DNA from: Anisakis pegreffii
Taxonomy: Eukaryota; Nematoda; Chromadorea; Rhabditida; Anisakidae
DNA: 64,000 bases
NCBI GenBank assembly: GCA_035041965.1
Contig: JAPYMA010002742.1
Coordinates: 1 to 64,000 of the forward strand
Direction of reading: 5' to 3'
The position numbers and the translations under genes are program-made. This document shows positions 1 to 11,451 of this stretch, in pieces; the stretch's first letter is position 1; each line of letters starts with the position of its first letter. The notes under the pieces are model-generated. The model searched no databases. It was not told the DNA's origin and saw nothing but the letters and a program-made list of their open reading frames with translations.

Positions 1-92
1 GCTGTTCTATTTGACTGTTTACTGTTTATTAGTTTGTTGTGGCTTTTTTTAATGTGCAATTAATATTTAATTATTATTATTATTTAGTATTG

Positions 93-128
<36 letters not shown>

Positions 129-338
129 GTGTATAATTTGCAGCCAAAAGGTAAATTCGGGTGTATGTGCTTGGGACCGCAACGTGGAGTAGGTTTTGTT
201 TTATTTTTCACTTTGTATCGCTTGGTTGTTGAGGGAATTTTTGGGTGGAAAATTTGAAAAATTTTATTGTTTTCATTTTTTAGTTTTTATTTTCCGGTTT
301 TTCCCGCATTCCAATATTGATTTTTTTTCAATGTTCAG

Positions 339-976
339 CACGTGATTCGTAATTCGTTGATCAGCGGTCAATGGGGTAAGGTGGAAGACGAGGGCAGAAA
401 TCCGTTTAAAAAGGGTCAAGTGTTCGATCTGGAGATCAAAAACGAGCAATACGCCTTTCAGGTTGGTCTTGAGCGGCTGGCTTGATATTGAGCTGCAACG
501 TCGATTTTGTGCTGCGATTTTGCGCTGCATTTACGGTTTTGTGCTGCCATTTTGCGCTGCATTTACGGTTTTGTGCTGCGATTTTGCGCTACATTTACGA
601 TTTTGCGCTGCATTTACGGTTTTGTGCTGCGATTTTGCGCTACATTTACGATTTTGCGCTGCATTCACGGTTTTGTGCTGCCATTTTGCGTTGCTACATC
701 GGTTTTGCGCTGCAACATTGATATTGTGCTGTCTTCACGGTTTTGTGCTGCAGCATCGCATTTCTTTAGGAATTTTTGAGATAATTGTTGTTCTCAGAGA
801 TGGAATTCATAAAATTTTACAATCTGAATAAAAATTTTTTTAAATTTTCTCGTTTTTTGCAGCTGTTCGTGAACGGAGAACGTTTCGCATCATATGCACA
901 CCGCGTTGACCCACAAGAGATTGGCGGCCTGCAGATTCAAGGCGATATTGACATCACTGGAATACAAATCAACTAA
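339..976 (+). CDS. Galectin, C-terminal part of a carbohydrate-recognition domain (5' end outside or unresolved)
   Basis: Two exons are clear: 339-461 (41 codons) and 863-976 (ends in TAA), joined in phase 0 with TTCAG and TTGCAG acceptors. The product continues a galectin fold: VIRNS, then GQWGK, then NPF, then FDLEIKNEQYAFQ, LFVNGERF, YAHRV and a final GDIDITGIQI strand. Galectins are secreted or cytosolic beta-galactoside-binding lectins. The conserved Trp is present, but the usual WGxExR arrangement is altered: the Arg lies directly before NPF. Sugar binding by this domain is therefore uncertain. The upstream HxNPR half was not found in bases 1-338, so the gene is partial here. The 400-bp intron holds a minisatellite. 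An AATAAA lies about 50 bp after the stop. The family call is firm; the paralogue is not assigned. Confidence 0.85.
488..745 (+). repeat. Minisatellite in the galectin intron
   Basis: Degenerate tandem array of a TTTTGYGCTGC / ATTTACGG module that alternates short and long units. It is open in several frames, which creates three spurious Cys/Phe-rich ORFs. It ends about 115 bp before the last galectin exon. Confidence 0.85.
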
Positions 977-1520
977 TTTTTATTATTGTAACAATAATAT
1001 TAATGATGATAATTAATAATTAATAATAATAAACACATTAATACATATTATTAATATTTTGTTATTATTATTATTATGTTTATTATTATTAATACATCAA
1101 TTTATATAATCACGTCTTACTACTACCTTCTATTGCAGCGTTCTATTTTGGCTGATTTTTGAAGATCGAATTTTTTCTACTTCAATTTGAAAAAAAATTA
1201 TGTCGATTTATCAGAGTATTATCTGATGAGTCTGATGAGTATTATCAGACAGTCGAACAGACAAACAGATATCTGTGAATGTTGCAGCTAAATATCATAA
1301 AATTTTGTGCTGTAATAGGTTGATTCGAAACTAAATTTACCCAAAGTTCACCCAAGTTTACCCAAAAATTTTACCCGGGAAGGGTAGGCAGCTAACCAAC
1401 AGATCCCGCGTTTCAGTTTTTGAATCAATCTAAAACATAGTGTTTGTGTGTACATAATTATTATTGTGTATGAACTCTTGTTTTTTTTTTCTTTTGAAAT
1501 GTGTGTCTTTGCTTAACACC
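977..1520. other. Galectin 3' flank, no gene seen
   Basis: AT-rich sequence with (TTA)n and (AAT)n tracts near 985-1085 and a polyadenylation-like AATAAA near 1027. Short GTTTACCCAA-type repeats occur near 1340-1375. No coding signal was seen on either strand. Confidence 0.6.
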
Positions 1521-1521
1521 C

Positions 1522-1637
1522 AAAAATATTACCTGAAATACCGTTGTAACCCGAGAGTGTTACCCGAAATACCATTGTATCCCGAAAATATTACCTGAAA
1601 TACCGTTGTAACCCGAAAATATTACCTGAAATACCGT
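1522..1637. repeat. 31-bp tandem repeat, about 3.7 copies
   Basis: The unit contains ATTACCTGAAATACC followed by GTTGTAACCCG. On the minus strand each copy reads TTTCAGGTAAT, an acceptor directly abutting a donor. Confidence 0.8.
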
Positions 1638-2158
1638 CGTTCGTGTGTAATGTTTCATGGTGTCATCATCGTCATCTGCCAATTCCTCAAACTGCCCTCT
1701 AACCTTTCGCGCGCTCTCTACACTGCTGGCCAATTTTCCGGAAATTTTTTCCGGAACCACTCAATTTTTCCGTTTTCCAAACTACGTTCGTTCGCTTTCT
1801 CACTTTCGATTTTTTGCAATTTTTTCCACAAAAAATTTCGAAAACTTCTATCTTTTCCTCATTTCGCGCCTCATATTTTCCTATATGACTATCCTCTGAC
1901 TCTAACTGTCTACTTCATACTATTTTTTCGAAGTTTTTCTGTTTGTTTCTTTTCCACGTCTTTTTCGCGCTATTTCTGTGTTCGTTTGTATTGATGCTTC
2001 TGACCTGCTGATGATGGATAGTAGTGTTGGCACTGGAATGTGCCCACACCTTCCCATATTCCTCCACCCGCAGACTCAGTGTCCCCGTCGAATTCAACAA
2101 GGCAGAAGGGCGATTTTGTGCCCCGTCGAGGCGCTCGAAAAGCAAAGATGAGTGGAAA
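1635..2158 (-). CDS. Two possible exons of an unidentified minus-strand gene (CAP-Gly-like segment)
   Basis: Candidate exon 2005-2158 lies between TTTTCCAG and a GTCAGA donor. It reads a glycine- and acid-rich stretch with LVEFDGD, then GGGIWEGVGTFQC, resembling the core of a CAP-Gly domain (as in CYLD or CLIP proteins) without the GKNDG signature. Candidate exon 1635-1725 reads VESARKVRGQFEELADDDDD, between a CCAG acceptor and a GTATTT donor. Phase continuity between the two could not be shown, and other frames of the first exon are also open. Both have the GC-rich codon style of neighbouring real exons. The evidence is weak, and the pair may belong to no gene. Confidence 0.25.
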
Positions 2159-2160
2159 TT

Positions 2161-2285
2161 TCTGGAAAATTCATGATGGAAAATGGAAAATTTTGGAAAA
2201 TTCATGACGGAAAATGGAAAATTTTGGAAAATTCATGACGGAAAAGTGGAAATCTCGAAAAATTCATGATGGAAAATGTGGAAAA
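2161..2285. repeat. Tandem repeat of about 32 bp
   Basis: Four copies of GGAAAATTCATGAYGGAAAAT with an AATTTT spacer, between the doubtful exons and the end of the carboxypeptidase gene. Confidence 0.8.
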
Positions 2286-2848
2286 ATGTGGAAAAACAAG
2301 CGATTCTGGGAGTGGGGACGTTATTTGAGTGCGATAATAACACGTTTCGTTGATGCATTGAGTGGAATTTTTGTGTGGAATTTTTTTTTTTCATTTTCCA
2401 TTGAAGTCTATAATTGATTTTTGGCGTTTTTTCCACATTGTGTATCGTCGGAATTTGCGAATTTTTTCAAAATTTTTCAAATTTTTTGAAAATAATTTTC
2501 CAATTTTTATGAAAAAAATGTATTTTCTTTTTCATATGACAAGCGATTTGTCTGTAATGAACGTGTTCTATGATGTGTACACATACGATTTTGCTTCAAT
2601 AAGCCAGCAAGTGTTTAGACGGCAAACAACGTGCTGAGCAAACAAAACATTTTATTTGCTACTAGGTGTCACTGTTTGGTCATTTAAAAAAATTTCAGGT
2701 GAATTTTTTAAGTCGATTTCAGGTCAGCCCGGAACGGATTTCAGGTCGAATTTGGGTGAACGGAATGCCTGTCGTGCATTTTCAGTAGTTTCGTCGTGTT
2801 TTTTTGTTTGTTTGTTTGCAGTAGATTGACGATTAATTTTGCGCTGTA

Positions 2849-5800
2849 TTAGCTGCCAGAGGAAGATTTTTGGCTGCAATCTTCGTTGAGTGGCGGCGGC
2901 GCCTTCTTGGACTTTTTCAACGAAGATGCGTTGTTCGCATTGCGAACTGATTTACTTGCCTGAAATGAATTTTGCAGCCAAATTACCCGAATGGGTAAGC
3001 AGCCGGCTGTCAGCAAACGTTTGTAACGTTGCTGACCGCAATGCTCACGTTTCGTGCCTGAATTTGTGCCACCCGGCTGGCTGGCCGAGCGAACAGGCCA
3101 ACCGAGAATTGAAGCTATATAGACTGATTTTATGAAGTTGACGGGTAAGTTTTGGGTAGAGTTTACCCGAGACTTACCCGTTGGAATTGTTTAAAGTCAC
3201 GTTTGGGTAGAAATGACTGAAACGGTCGATCGATATTGATTTGGCGTCGTTCGGCGATCACATCCGAATATTCCAACAGCGCGATGGCGATGTTCTGACC
3301 GAGCGTTTCGTCTGAAAACTTCACCGTGAAAAAGTTATCGTTTTCCGTGGGAAACTTTCCACTTCCCATGGGGAATTTGTCGTTTTACTGCAGGAAATTT
3401 GTCGTTTCCTTTGAGAATGACGTCAGTTCCCGTGGGAAATTGCATTTTTCCCGGGTATCTTCCGGGAACGTCATGGGTAATTGCTGGTTACTAATAATTA
3501 ACATTGAGCAAACACCGCATACAAGTTGTGTCCAAATAAGGAACACTCTTTGCCATGTGATCGTCATAGGGGTGGTATGAAAAGAACGACACTTCAAGTG
3601 TATAGCAAAGGCAGCCACGGTCCAATAGGTCACCCATAGTCCTGTAATAATATTTATTATTATATATAATAATAATTATATATAATAATATTTATTATAA
3701 TAATAAAATATACATATACAATTAATAATAATAAATAATAAAAACCTCCGGCCAGTGCCAGCCTTTTCGACGTCCGTATTGAAGGAGGTGTAGGAGAGGG
3801 AGAAGTCCGGCGCGAGTTCGGCAAGGAGATACGGTAGAATCAGTTGCCTTTGACATCGCTCCGGATTAGCTTTTTGGAATAAATATTATTATATAATAAT
3901 AATATATAATATTATATATATATCGATGATATATATTAATGTATAAAAATAATAAATGTAATAATAATAATAATAAATATTGTCGGTGATTTACATTTCG
4001 AGAACACATTCCCGTACAGAAATGAGTTGGTACGCTGTGAGTGTGCGTGCAAGTCCAAATACATCACTAGCTTGATGTGCTGAAAATGACTGATTGTGAG
4101 GTATTTCGGGTAAGTTTTCAGGCAAAATTTCGATTATTTTCCCAATTTTTGGGTAAGATTTGTCATTTTAGAATTTTTTCGAGTGAAATTTTTGGTAGTT
4201 TCTCGAATTGTTTGGTAGAATTTTGGTAATTTTTGAGCTGTTTAGGTAAAATTCAGGTGAACTTTGAAAACTTTTTGGGTAAAATTCAGGCGATTTTTCA
4301 AATTTTCGGGTAAATTACGGGCAATATCAGACCGAGTTGGCGTTGTATCGTAGCAATAAGTTCTTGACAGCGTATAGAGTGGGTTGAGCCCACGCTGAGG
4401 GCGCCAGCCAATGTCGATTCAAGTCCGCACCGAGCAGTGAACATCTGCAAATGATGCGCTCTGGTGATCACCCTATAACTTTTAATCCAAGCAAAGTTTT
4501 CAAATCGATCGATCTTTTGTCGAATGCCCACCATCTTGAAGAAGATACCCACCCGAACGGGTAAAAGATGCCCGCCCAACTAGTTGCCCGTGATGGCTTA
4601 AAACTTGGTCATTCTCCCGTCACCCCCGCCCCCGCACCCACTCCTTCCCGTGCTTACCTGTAGTTGCCCAAGAAAACGCCGTCTGGATTCAGCATTGGGA
4701 TCACTTTAAACACGTATTCAGATCGAAGACGTTTTGCACGTTCATCGTCACTAATCAAAAATTCAATTATACCTGAAAAATTTTGCAAAATTGAAATTTT
4801 TGAAAAAAAATTTCAAATTTAATTTCAGGTGAATTTTAAAAAAATTCCCGAAAAAAAATGGTCTTTTGCACCTTTACAGACGAAACTAGACGGACTCTCG
4901 CCGGGATGTATTCGAGCCGTAATGAAGATCATTTTCTGAGGTGTGCACATGCAACTCGTCTCGTTGATTGTTATCACATCAACGGGTCGTCTCTGCTGAA
5001 AAAACCACAAAACAGTGGGTGGCCCATTTGAGCAGTGATTAGCAGATACCCATCCGAGTGGGTAGGAGTTACCCAAGTAATTGCTTGCCCACAATGGTGG
5101 GTAGCTCATGAGCTCAATTCCGAGCGGCGGCGGCGGCGACGAAATTTTTGACATTTTCCACGAAGAGCTTACCACGGATACGGCGAGCGTGTCCACAATG
5201 GCTCAGTGGGTGGCCCATTTGAGCAGTGATTAGCGGATACCCACCCGAGTGGGTAGGAGTTACCCAAGTAATTGCTTGCCCACAATGGTGGGTAGCTCAT
5301 GAGCTCAATTCCGAGCGGCGGCGGCGGCGACGAAATTTTTGACAATTTCCACGGACAGCTTACCACGGATACGGCGAGCATGTCCACAATGGCTCAGTGG
5401 GTGGCCCATTTGAGCAGTGATTAGCGGATACCCACCCGAGTGGGTAGGAAATACCCAAGTAATTGCTTGCCCACAATGGTGGGTAGCTCATGAGCTCAAT
5501 TCCGGGCGGCGGCGACGACGAAATTTTGACAATTTCCACGGAGAGCTTACCACGGATAGGGCGAGCGTGTCGCGTGCGTAAAAGCCCAGATTTTTGGCGT
5601 CGATGTCACGCAGGAAGGTCTGCAGATGCGTGAACGTGTACGGTATCGAGTAGGCGAACTCGTATCGCTGAGCGTATTCCAACGTGTACGCAAACGATAG
5701 CACGTAGCGGTTGGCGTGCGCTGCGCTACGGTAGTAGTAGAGATTCTTGCTGGGGATACGTGACCTGTAATGGGCATTTTGACGTGGGTACGTGACCTGT

Positions 5801-7191
5801 AATGGGCATTTTGACGTGGGTACGTGACCTGTAATGGGCATTTTGACGTGGGTACGTGACCTGTAATGGGCATTTTGACGTGGGTACGTGACCTGTAATG
5901 GGCATTTTGACGTGGGTACGTGACCTGTGATGGGGATTTTGACGTGGGTACGTGACCTATACGGAGGATCTTAACTCGATATGAAGGGCGTTTTGACGTG
6001 TGTTGCAACTAGCGCAATAACCTGGTGCATAAACTGATGACGGTACTCAAACAGAGAGTAGTTAAGTGAAATAGAAACGATAGAGTAAAGGGTCGTGGTG
6101 TGGGGATGGTGGGTTTTGAGGGTGTGATTGATGTGTTCAGAGGGCGTGAGTTGGATTCGATTCGATTCGATTCGATTATTCAGATTGATTGATTGATTAG
6201 TCGATTATGCAAATTCTTTGACTAATTGTTTGATCTCATTAATGAGATAAACACAGCAATATCTCAATTCAACAGATACTCAAAACCGGCTTATCAGTTT
6301 CGGCACGCGAGTAAGTAACCCGCGAGAAAAGTGATCTCGCCGTGATAAAGTGATCACTAAACGGCATATCGACGTGAATGCGTCTCACCAGGTTTGTGGT
6401 GTCGTCGCGCAACGTCTCACAACGGGTGCCGCAGATGCCGTGTCGAAAAGTGTGCGCAACTTCGATATATTGATCACATTAAATAACACTCGCTGTAAGC
6501 GGTATTTAGGTGAGTATTTGACGTTCCCGGGATGATGGGTAAATGGCGCAGTGGTAAACGTCGCCGCCAGTAAACATTATTAGCCGGGTTCGGTTCTGCC
6601 CCCAGCTTTTTGAAAAATTTTTCATGCTTCTCAACGGAAACTCGTCAGATTTTATTGGAATTTCGCTTCCCGCAAGTAATAGGAACCCATGAGAGTGGGT
6701 AAGTGTCGGGTAATTCAATCCCACCTGTGCGGGTAAAGCGTTCTCGACGGCAAAATAAAACCAAACACGGTGTCTGGGATTGCACGTATCTGGCCTTATG
6801 AACAAATCGTATTCGTTCTCACTGAGCATATCCACACGACCCAAGTTACCTGCAGAATTTTACCCGACTCAATAAATCCGGGTAATTTCTGAGGGTAATC
6901 CTCAAAAAGGTTGTGAACTATAAAGCGGATTTTGGCGCGCTACGTGACCCGTGACGGGAAGTTTGACGTGAATAACCAACCAACCGCACGTGAAAACTTC
7001 CCAATCACTTGGGTAAACTTCCTAATCGCACGTGTAAAGTTCCCAACCGCTCGGGTAAGTTGCATCGCGCTAACCTGGCCAGTTGTCGATAAAAAACGTG
7101 AACCTGATTCAAAATTCGCGTCGAAACAAATCGTTCCGGGCGCCGGTCGAACCTCGGGGAATCTCACATTCCCGATCGTGCAATCGCTCAT
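2849..7191 (-). CDS. ccpp-6: Cytosolic carboxypeptidase of the CCP6/AGBL4 type (tubulin deglutamylase family), complete
   Basis: Twelve exons, phase-consistent throughout, encode 484 residues (human AGBL4 is about 500): 7104-7191, 6725-6849, 6389-6492, 5551-5764, 4872-4995, 4658-4772, 4333-4444, 3995-4079, 3746-3869, 3523-3641, 3178-3311 and 2849-2959. The N-terminal CCP beta-sandwich is seen ([33 protein letters not shown]). An M14 peptidase domain follows with the zinc ligands HPGE and, later, the His of DLHAHS. Substrate-site motifs NPDG and DLNRHW and the catalytic Glu in CYTLEVSF are intact, so an active enzyme is expected. These enzymes remove glutamates from tubulin tails and other proteins in the cytosol and cilia. 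The C-terminal tail is basic and Ser/Pro-rich. The start is the only Met in the first open frame. The introns either side of exon 4 carry repeated copies of their own splice sites (see findings). Confidence 0.93.
5013..5550. repeat. 191-bp tandem repeat that duplicates the 5' splice site of CCP6 intron 4
   Basis: About 2.9 copies; the marker CAGTGGGTGGCCC recurs at 5013, 5204 and 5395. Each full copy includes the last ~20 bp of exon 4 and its GTAAGC donor. The genuine donor is at 5549-5550 (minus strand), with decoys at 5362-5363 and 5171-5172. Confidence 0.92.
5765..5962. repeat. 32-bp tandem repeat that multiplies the 3' splice site of CCP6 intron 3
   Basis: About six units. On the minus strand each unit reads CCCATTACAG followed by GTCACGTA, which is the genuine acceptor plus the first bases of exon 4. 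Because 32 is not a multiple of three and no unit holds a stop, all three minus frames stay open through the array. Confidence 0.92.
6100..6150 (+). repeat. Dispersed repeat copy (shared 25-bp tail)
   Basis: GATTGATGTGTTCAGAGGG plus CGTGAG at 6126-6150 recurs with one change at 12709-12733. The (GATTC)n and (GATT)n run after it, at 6155-6200, looks like a simple-sequence tail. Confidence 0.5.
6537..6605 (+). repeat. tRNA-like (SINE or tRNA pseudogene) element
   Basis: It has an A-box-like TGGCGCAGTGG and, about 40 bp on, a B-box-like GGTTCGGTTCT. A related copy lies on the minus strand near 19925-20020. No clean cloverleaf with a paired acceptor stem could be drawn, so it is read as a tRNA-derived repeat rather than a working tRNA. 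It lies in an intron of the carboxypeptidase gene. Confidence 0.45.
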
Positions 7192-8635
7192 CTCTGCCTG
7201 CGCCAGCCACCGTACTCCTTCCGATGTGGTCTCACAACGATCTCTTCGGTTACGGTAGCTACGGTAACAGATTACCGTAGCCCAACCGTCAGCTTCTTAC
7301 GCCACTGCTAACGCAAAACACTAGTCAATTCCAAAGAGTTTATTAGTGACCAAACACGCTACGCAACACGCACGCACACGCAAGTCTTTGATCGAGGATT
7401 CGTTTCCACGTGATCTATATCTATCATTTAACGAAACTCAGGACACGGTGCCAACTTTCTCAACCTGATTTAAACGGGTACCACAATTTTCAACCTGATT
7501 CAGACGAGTACTACGACTTTTTCAACCTGATTTAAACGGGTACCACAATTTTCAACCTGATTCAGACGAGTACTACGACTTTTTCAACCTGATTTAAACG
7601 GGTACCACAGTTCTTCAACCTGATTCAGACGAGTACTACGACTTTTTCAACCTGATTTAAACGGGTACCACAGTTCTTCAACCTGATTCAGACGAGTACC
7701 ACGATTTTTTTCAGCCTGATTAATGGCTACCACAACCGAATGGGTAACATTTATTTCAAATTGAAAAAAAATTGAAAAGTCAAAAAACAACAGCTCAAAA
7801 TCATCAAACAGGCGAACGAATACAGCACAATATCAATATCAACGAAATAAAAAATACCATATCACCTCGGCTAAAAACTCCCCTCAGAGGGCGAATCTCT
7901 TAAATTGATAAATTTCTTTTGAGAGAACGGAACGAGGTACTCCAGGGAATACGGTACTTTTGCATGACCAAAACAATAATTATAGTAACAATAATGACAA
8001 TAATAGTAATAACAACAAACACAATAACAATAATAATAATAATAACAATAATAATAACAATAATAATAATAAATCCAACGAAACAACCAAAACAACCCTC
8101 TAAACACCACAATATCGATTCAATGAAGCAATACATTCGAACGCAAATTCAGCACTAATCGCTATTTCTCAAAGTTCGAAAGCAGTTTTATTAAATATCA
8201 AAAAAAGTAACAAACGACAAAACTAAAGAGTCAACCAGCTCAAATCGCCCTCCACAACGCCATACCCATTAAGTTTCCACGCACAATTCACGCCTCATCA
8301 CCTCACCAAATTCTGAAATCAAGCAGAATTAATTCCGAATCACTTTTACACTCTCAACTCTCCAACAAATTCTTCCCACCCTTCAAAACAAACAAACAAA
8401 CAAACAAATTTCACTGATAAACAACCAAAATTCCCACAAAAATCCGTTATCTCAACCAATCCCAACTCATTTTCCACCACAAAATTGCACATTCCACCCC
8501 AAAACACTTCGATTTTAACGGGAAATTCGCAATTTTCACTGAGACAAAAATAATTTCTACACAAAAATTAAAAATTCCCCAAGACAAACCCAAATTTTTA
8601 CCGAAAATTTAAAAAAAAAACTCACAAAACGGTCG
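7192..8635. other. Intergenic region between CCP6 start and SRSF2 3' end
   Basis: No gene seen. It contains the CCP6 upstream region with a short TACCGTA-rich palindrome (7250-7280), the 62-bp tandem array described separately, and an (AAT)/(AAC) tract at 7970-8075 that produces Tyr- and Ile-rich spurious ORFs. The rest is AT-rich. Confidence 0.6.
7454..7715. repeat. 62-bp tandem repeat, about 4 copies
   Basis: Alternates TTTAAACGGGTACCACA and CAGACGAGTACTACGA, each preceded by TTTCAACCTGA. Confidence 0.9.
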
Positions 8636-10542
8636 TCAATCCGATGGAGGCGGGCTGTTCGACGACCTGTTGGACGATTTCGCAGCCGCGCCGCCGGCCG
8701 GGCTATGTGAGCGCGAACGCGAACGCGTGGACGAGCGCGAGCGGTCGCGTGAGCCTCCAACACCGCCACCGCCGCCGCTCCCGCCACCGGCGCCATCTCC
8801 GTTGCTCTTCACGCCCTCGTCACGACTCGATCGCGACGTTTCGGTGCGTCGGCGTCTCTGAGTGCGTCCGCCCTTCGGGGACGTTTCGCCACGACCGCTT
8901 CTTGGCGAATCGCTCCCAGCCTCGTCGTCTTCCGAACGCGCGCCACGCCCACCACGACGCGCTGGTGGCGGCGACCTGCTGCGCGAGTGCGTACGTGAAC
9001 GCGTACGCGAGCGCGACCGTGAACGCGAGCGTGAGCGCGATCGTGTACGCGAGCGTGAACGTGATCTGAAAACGCAACAACGTTCTCACGTGCTAACACC
9101 ACCTACTCAAGACGTGTCGGTGGGTGGGGATGACGTCATAGATTCTTGGCTCTTGGCCAAAATCTATGACGCCCACTCATCATTTACTTACCTTTTCATG
9201 TTGAAAAATCGAAATCAGAACAAAATTTACTTTTCGGGTTACAAAATTTTGATTTTGAAACAAAAGAATCGAAATTGACCAAAACTCGAAACAGCGCCAT
9301 ATCCCATCGCACACACAATAAAAACGTCTGCCGCAGCTTCATATCGCAACACATAGGACAGCTTCATAGCCTCTTTTGCAGCTTCATATCAAACACTTTT
9401 TTCCGCATTCAACAGCTTCATAATCGTATCAATAATAATAACAACAATAACAATAGCTGCTGCCCGGGACAATCAACGACGCTCTGCAAAACTGCCCGCT
9501 GCTACAGCTTCAAATCTGCTACTAGTTTCTGCCTGTCGCAGCTTCATATCACAGCATTCAGCTGCTACTTTCTCTGCCTGTTACAGCTTCATATCACAGC
9601 ATTCAGCTACTAGTTTCTGCCTGTTGCAGCTTCATATCATTTCTTTTCTGCAGCAGCAACAAACACACACAGCAACAAGACCCTTCAAAATGTTTCACTC
9701 AATTATTATTTCTCTTATTTCATCTCTGATATTGCAGCCCAAAACCACCACCACCCACCACTGTAACTGCAACTCCCATTTATATCTTCAGATCCTCCTC
9801 CCCCCCTTAACCAACTCTAAACGTCCCCCGCCCTCGTTAATCTAACTGAATCAACCTGCCCCATTCCCCCTCGAGTGTACCCCAAGAACCGCTAAAATAC
9901 CCTCCCCCCATCCCCTTGAAAATGATTTGAGAAATTCGACTGAACACCAACCTTCTGCTACCGCCTCCGTAGCCACCGCCACCTCCCCCTCGGTAACCGC
10001 CTCTCGAGCTGCGCTCATCAATCGGTCTCTCGTAGCGTGCCATCGCCACCCTAATCTCGCGCCCGTCAATCCACTTCGCGTCCATCCTGTCCATCGCGTA
10101 CTCGGCATCGCGTCTGCTGTAGTATCTGACGAAACCGAAGCCTTTGCTCTGTTTTGTGTAACGATCTCGTGGTATGTGTATGTCACCGATTTCACCATAT
10201 TTTTCAAACAGACGACGCAAATCCTGCGGGGTCGTCTGATACGAAATGTTATCGATCTGCAATACGTATCGTTCAAGGTGCTGCTTTTGCCTTGAACTGG
10301 CTGAATTTGAGGGGCTGAATTTGGTAGAGTGAAACAAATTTAGTTATTTAGACTGGAATTTGCCAATTTTTGCGGTTTTTTGAAAGGTTTTTCAGGTTTT
10401 TTTTTGCGGTATGAATGGTTTTTTTGATGTCATTATTTATGGTGTTGTATTGAGTGTTGTTATTTTATTGTAACGTTGAGATGAATATTATTGTTATTAG
10501 TGAATAAAAGATGCGGTGATTTTGTCGATTATGCGTTGCCGT

Positions 10543-10578
<36 letters not shown>

Positions 10579-11215
10579 GTTAACATCAATATTAGGTGCT
10601 TTTGCTGATAACTGGCGTCACCGTGCCATTATCACTGATGTGCTCACTCATGTGCTCACATACACTTCACACACATCAGTCGAAGCCTAAGCCTGAGCCT
10701 GATCATCACCGCGCTAAGCGTAAATCTAATCTTAAGCTTACTGATCTGACTTCGAATCACATTGATACACATCGGGCGAAGCGGTAATCGAAGCACATTC
10801 GCACAGTGGTGCCCGTTAGCAGCAAAAGTGCCCCAACGCATATTGAATATCAGTGTTTTTTTCAAACTAACCTCCCCCCCATCATAAACCTGAATTACCA
10901 CTCTGAATCACCGTAAACAAAGTGTTTCCAGTGCCCGTTTCTCAAAATTTTTTGAAATATAAAGGACCAATAATAGTTCTAGTACAGGTTCAGTGGAGTT
11001 TCTGTTAAAATTGCGTTTTCCAAGCTAATCTAGAATGAAAATGGTGCTTAAAAATATTGGTTTCTGGGGGAATGTTCCAGTGATTTTGAATATTTTCAAT
11101 AGTTGCGGTGAATATTTTTGATTTTCAAGTAACAATTAGAGGAAAATTTGAGAAAAACACCTACTTTCAAGGAATATAAACCATCGATGGACGGTGGTCC
11201 TGGACGTCTACTCAT
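8636..11215 (-). CDS. rsp-4: SR splicing factor of the SRSF2/SC35 type, complete
   Basis: Three exons, 11165-11215, 9952-10256 and 8636-9065, join in phase and encode 261 residues. Exon 1 ([17 protein letters not shown]) splices exactly into the RRM at IDNISY. The RRM has the RNP1 motif KGFGFVRY and the SRSF2-typical stretches LRRLFEKYG and IPRDRYTK. A glycine-rich linker ([11 protein letters not shown]) leads into an RS domain of dense Arg-Ser dipeptides, an acidic patch ([11 protein letters not shown]), a Gly-rich run and a final [10 protein letters not shown] proteins bind exonic enhancers in the nucleus and recruit U1 and U2AF. The exact symbol rests on similarity to C. elegans rsp-4/SRSF2 and could be a sister paralogue. 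The GC-rich RS exon gives long shadow ORFs on the other strand. Confidence 0.92.
9330..9655. repeat. Degenerate GCAGCTTCATA repeat in SRSF2 intron 2
   Basis: Irregular copies of GCAGCTTCATATC spaced 40-60 bp apart. The same core, in the opposite orientation, fills 25930-26170 upstream of RPGRIP1L. Confidence 0.65.
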
Positions 11216-11451
11216 AGTTGAGTCTGTTGTTGCTGCTGCTGCTGCTGTTGAATGAATACCAATCTTGAAACGAGAAAGCAAATTCGCAGCCCAAGTTTTA
11301 AGACAATTCAACTGACCGATAAGAAATTATTGAGAAAAGTTCACTGAAATAAAACTCAATGAACACACAAAATTAACAAATGACAATTAGATGAAGTGAT
11401 ATTTCAGCCAATTTTCCATGAATTTTAAAAGAATTTTTGCGCTATTTTCAG

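Noticed and set aside
2890..3135. Plus-strand [16 protein letters not shown] and an alternative acidic plus frame
   Set aside because: The minus strand supplies the last CCP6 exon here, with a TTTCAG acceptor and correct phase.
5765..5962. Regular 32-bp repeats that resemble a CRISPR array
   Set aside because: Units are contiguous with no unique spacers, lie in an intron of a eukaryotic gene and contain its splice acceptor.
7871..8158. Tyr-, Ile- and Thr-rich ORFs (and similar ones near 16.9, 19.4, 24.5 and 15.3 kb)
   Set aside because: Translations of (TTA)n-type microsatellites in different frames.
8644..9278. Long plus-strand ORFs of 63-141 codons opposite the SRSF2 3' exon
   Set aside because: They mirror the GC-rich RS-domain codons; the minus frame gives a clean RS domain and stop in phase with the RRM exon.
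9837..10337. SRSF2 start at the ATG at 10337 giving [11 protein letters not shown]
   Set aside because: Splicing exon 11165-11215 into the TTGCAG acceptor at 10256 restores the conserved SRSF2 N terminus in phase.
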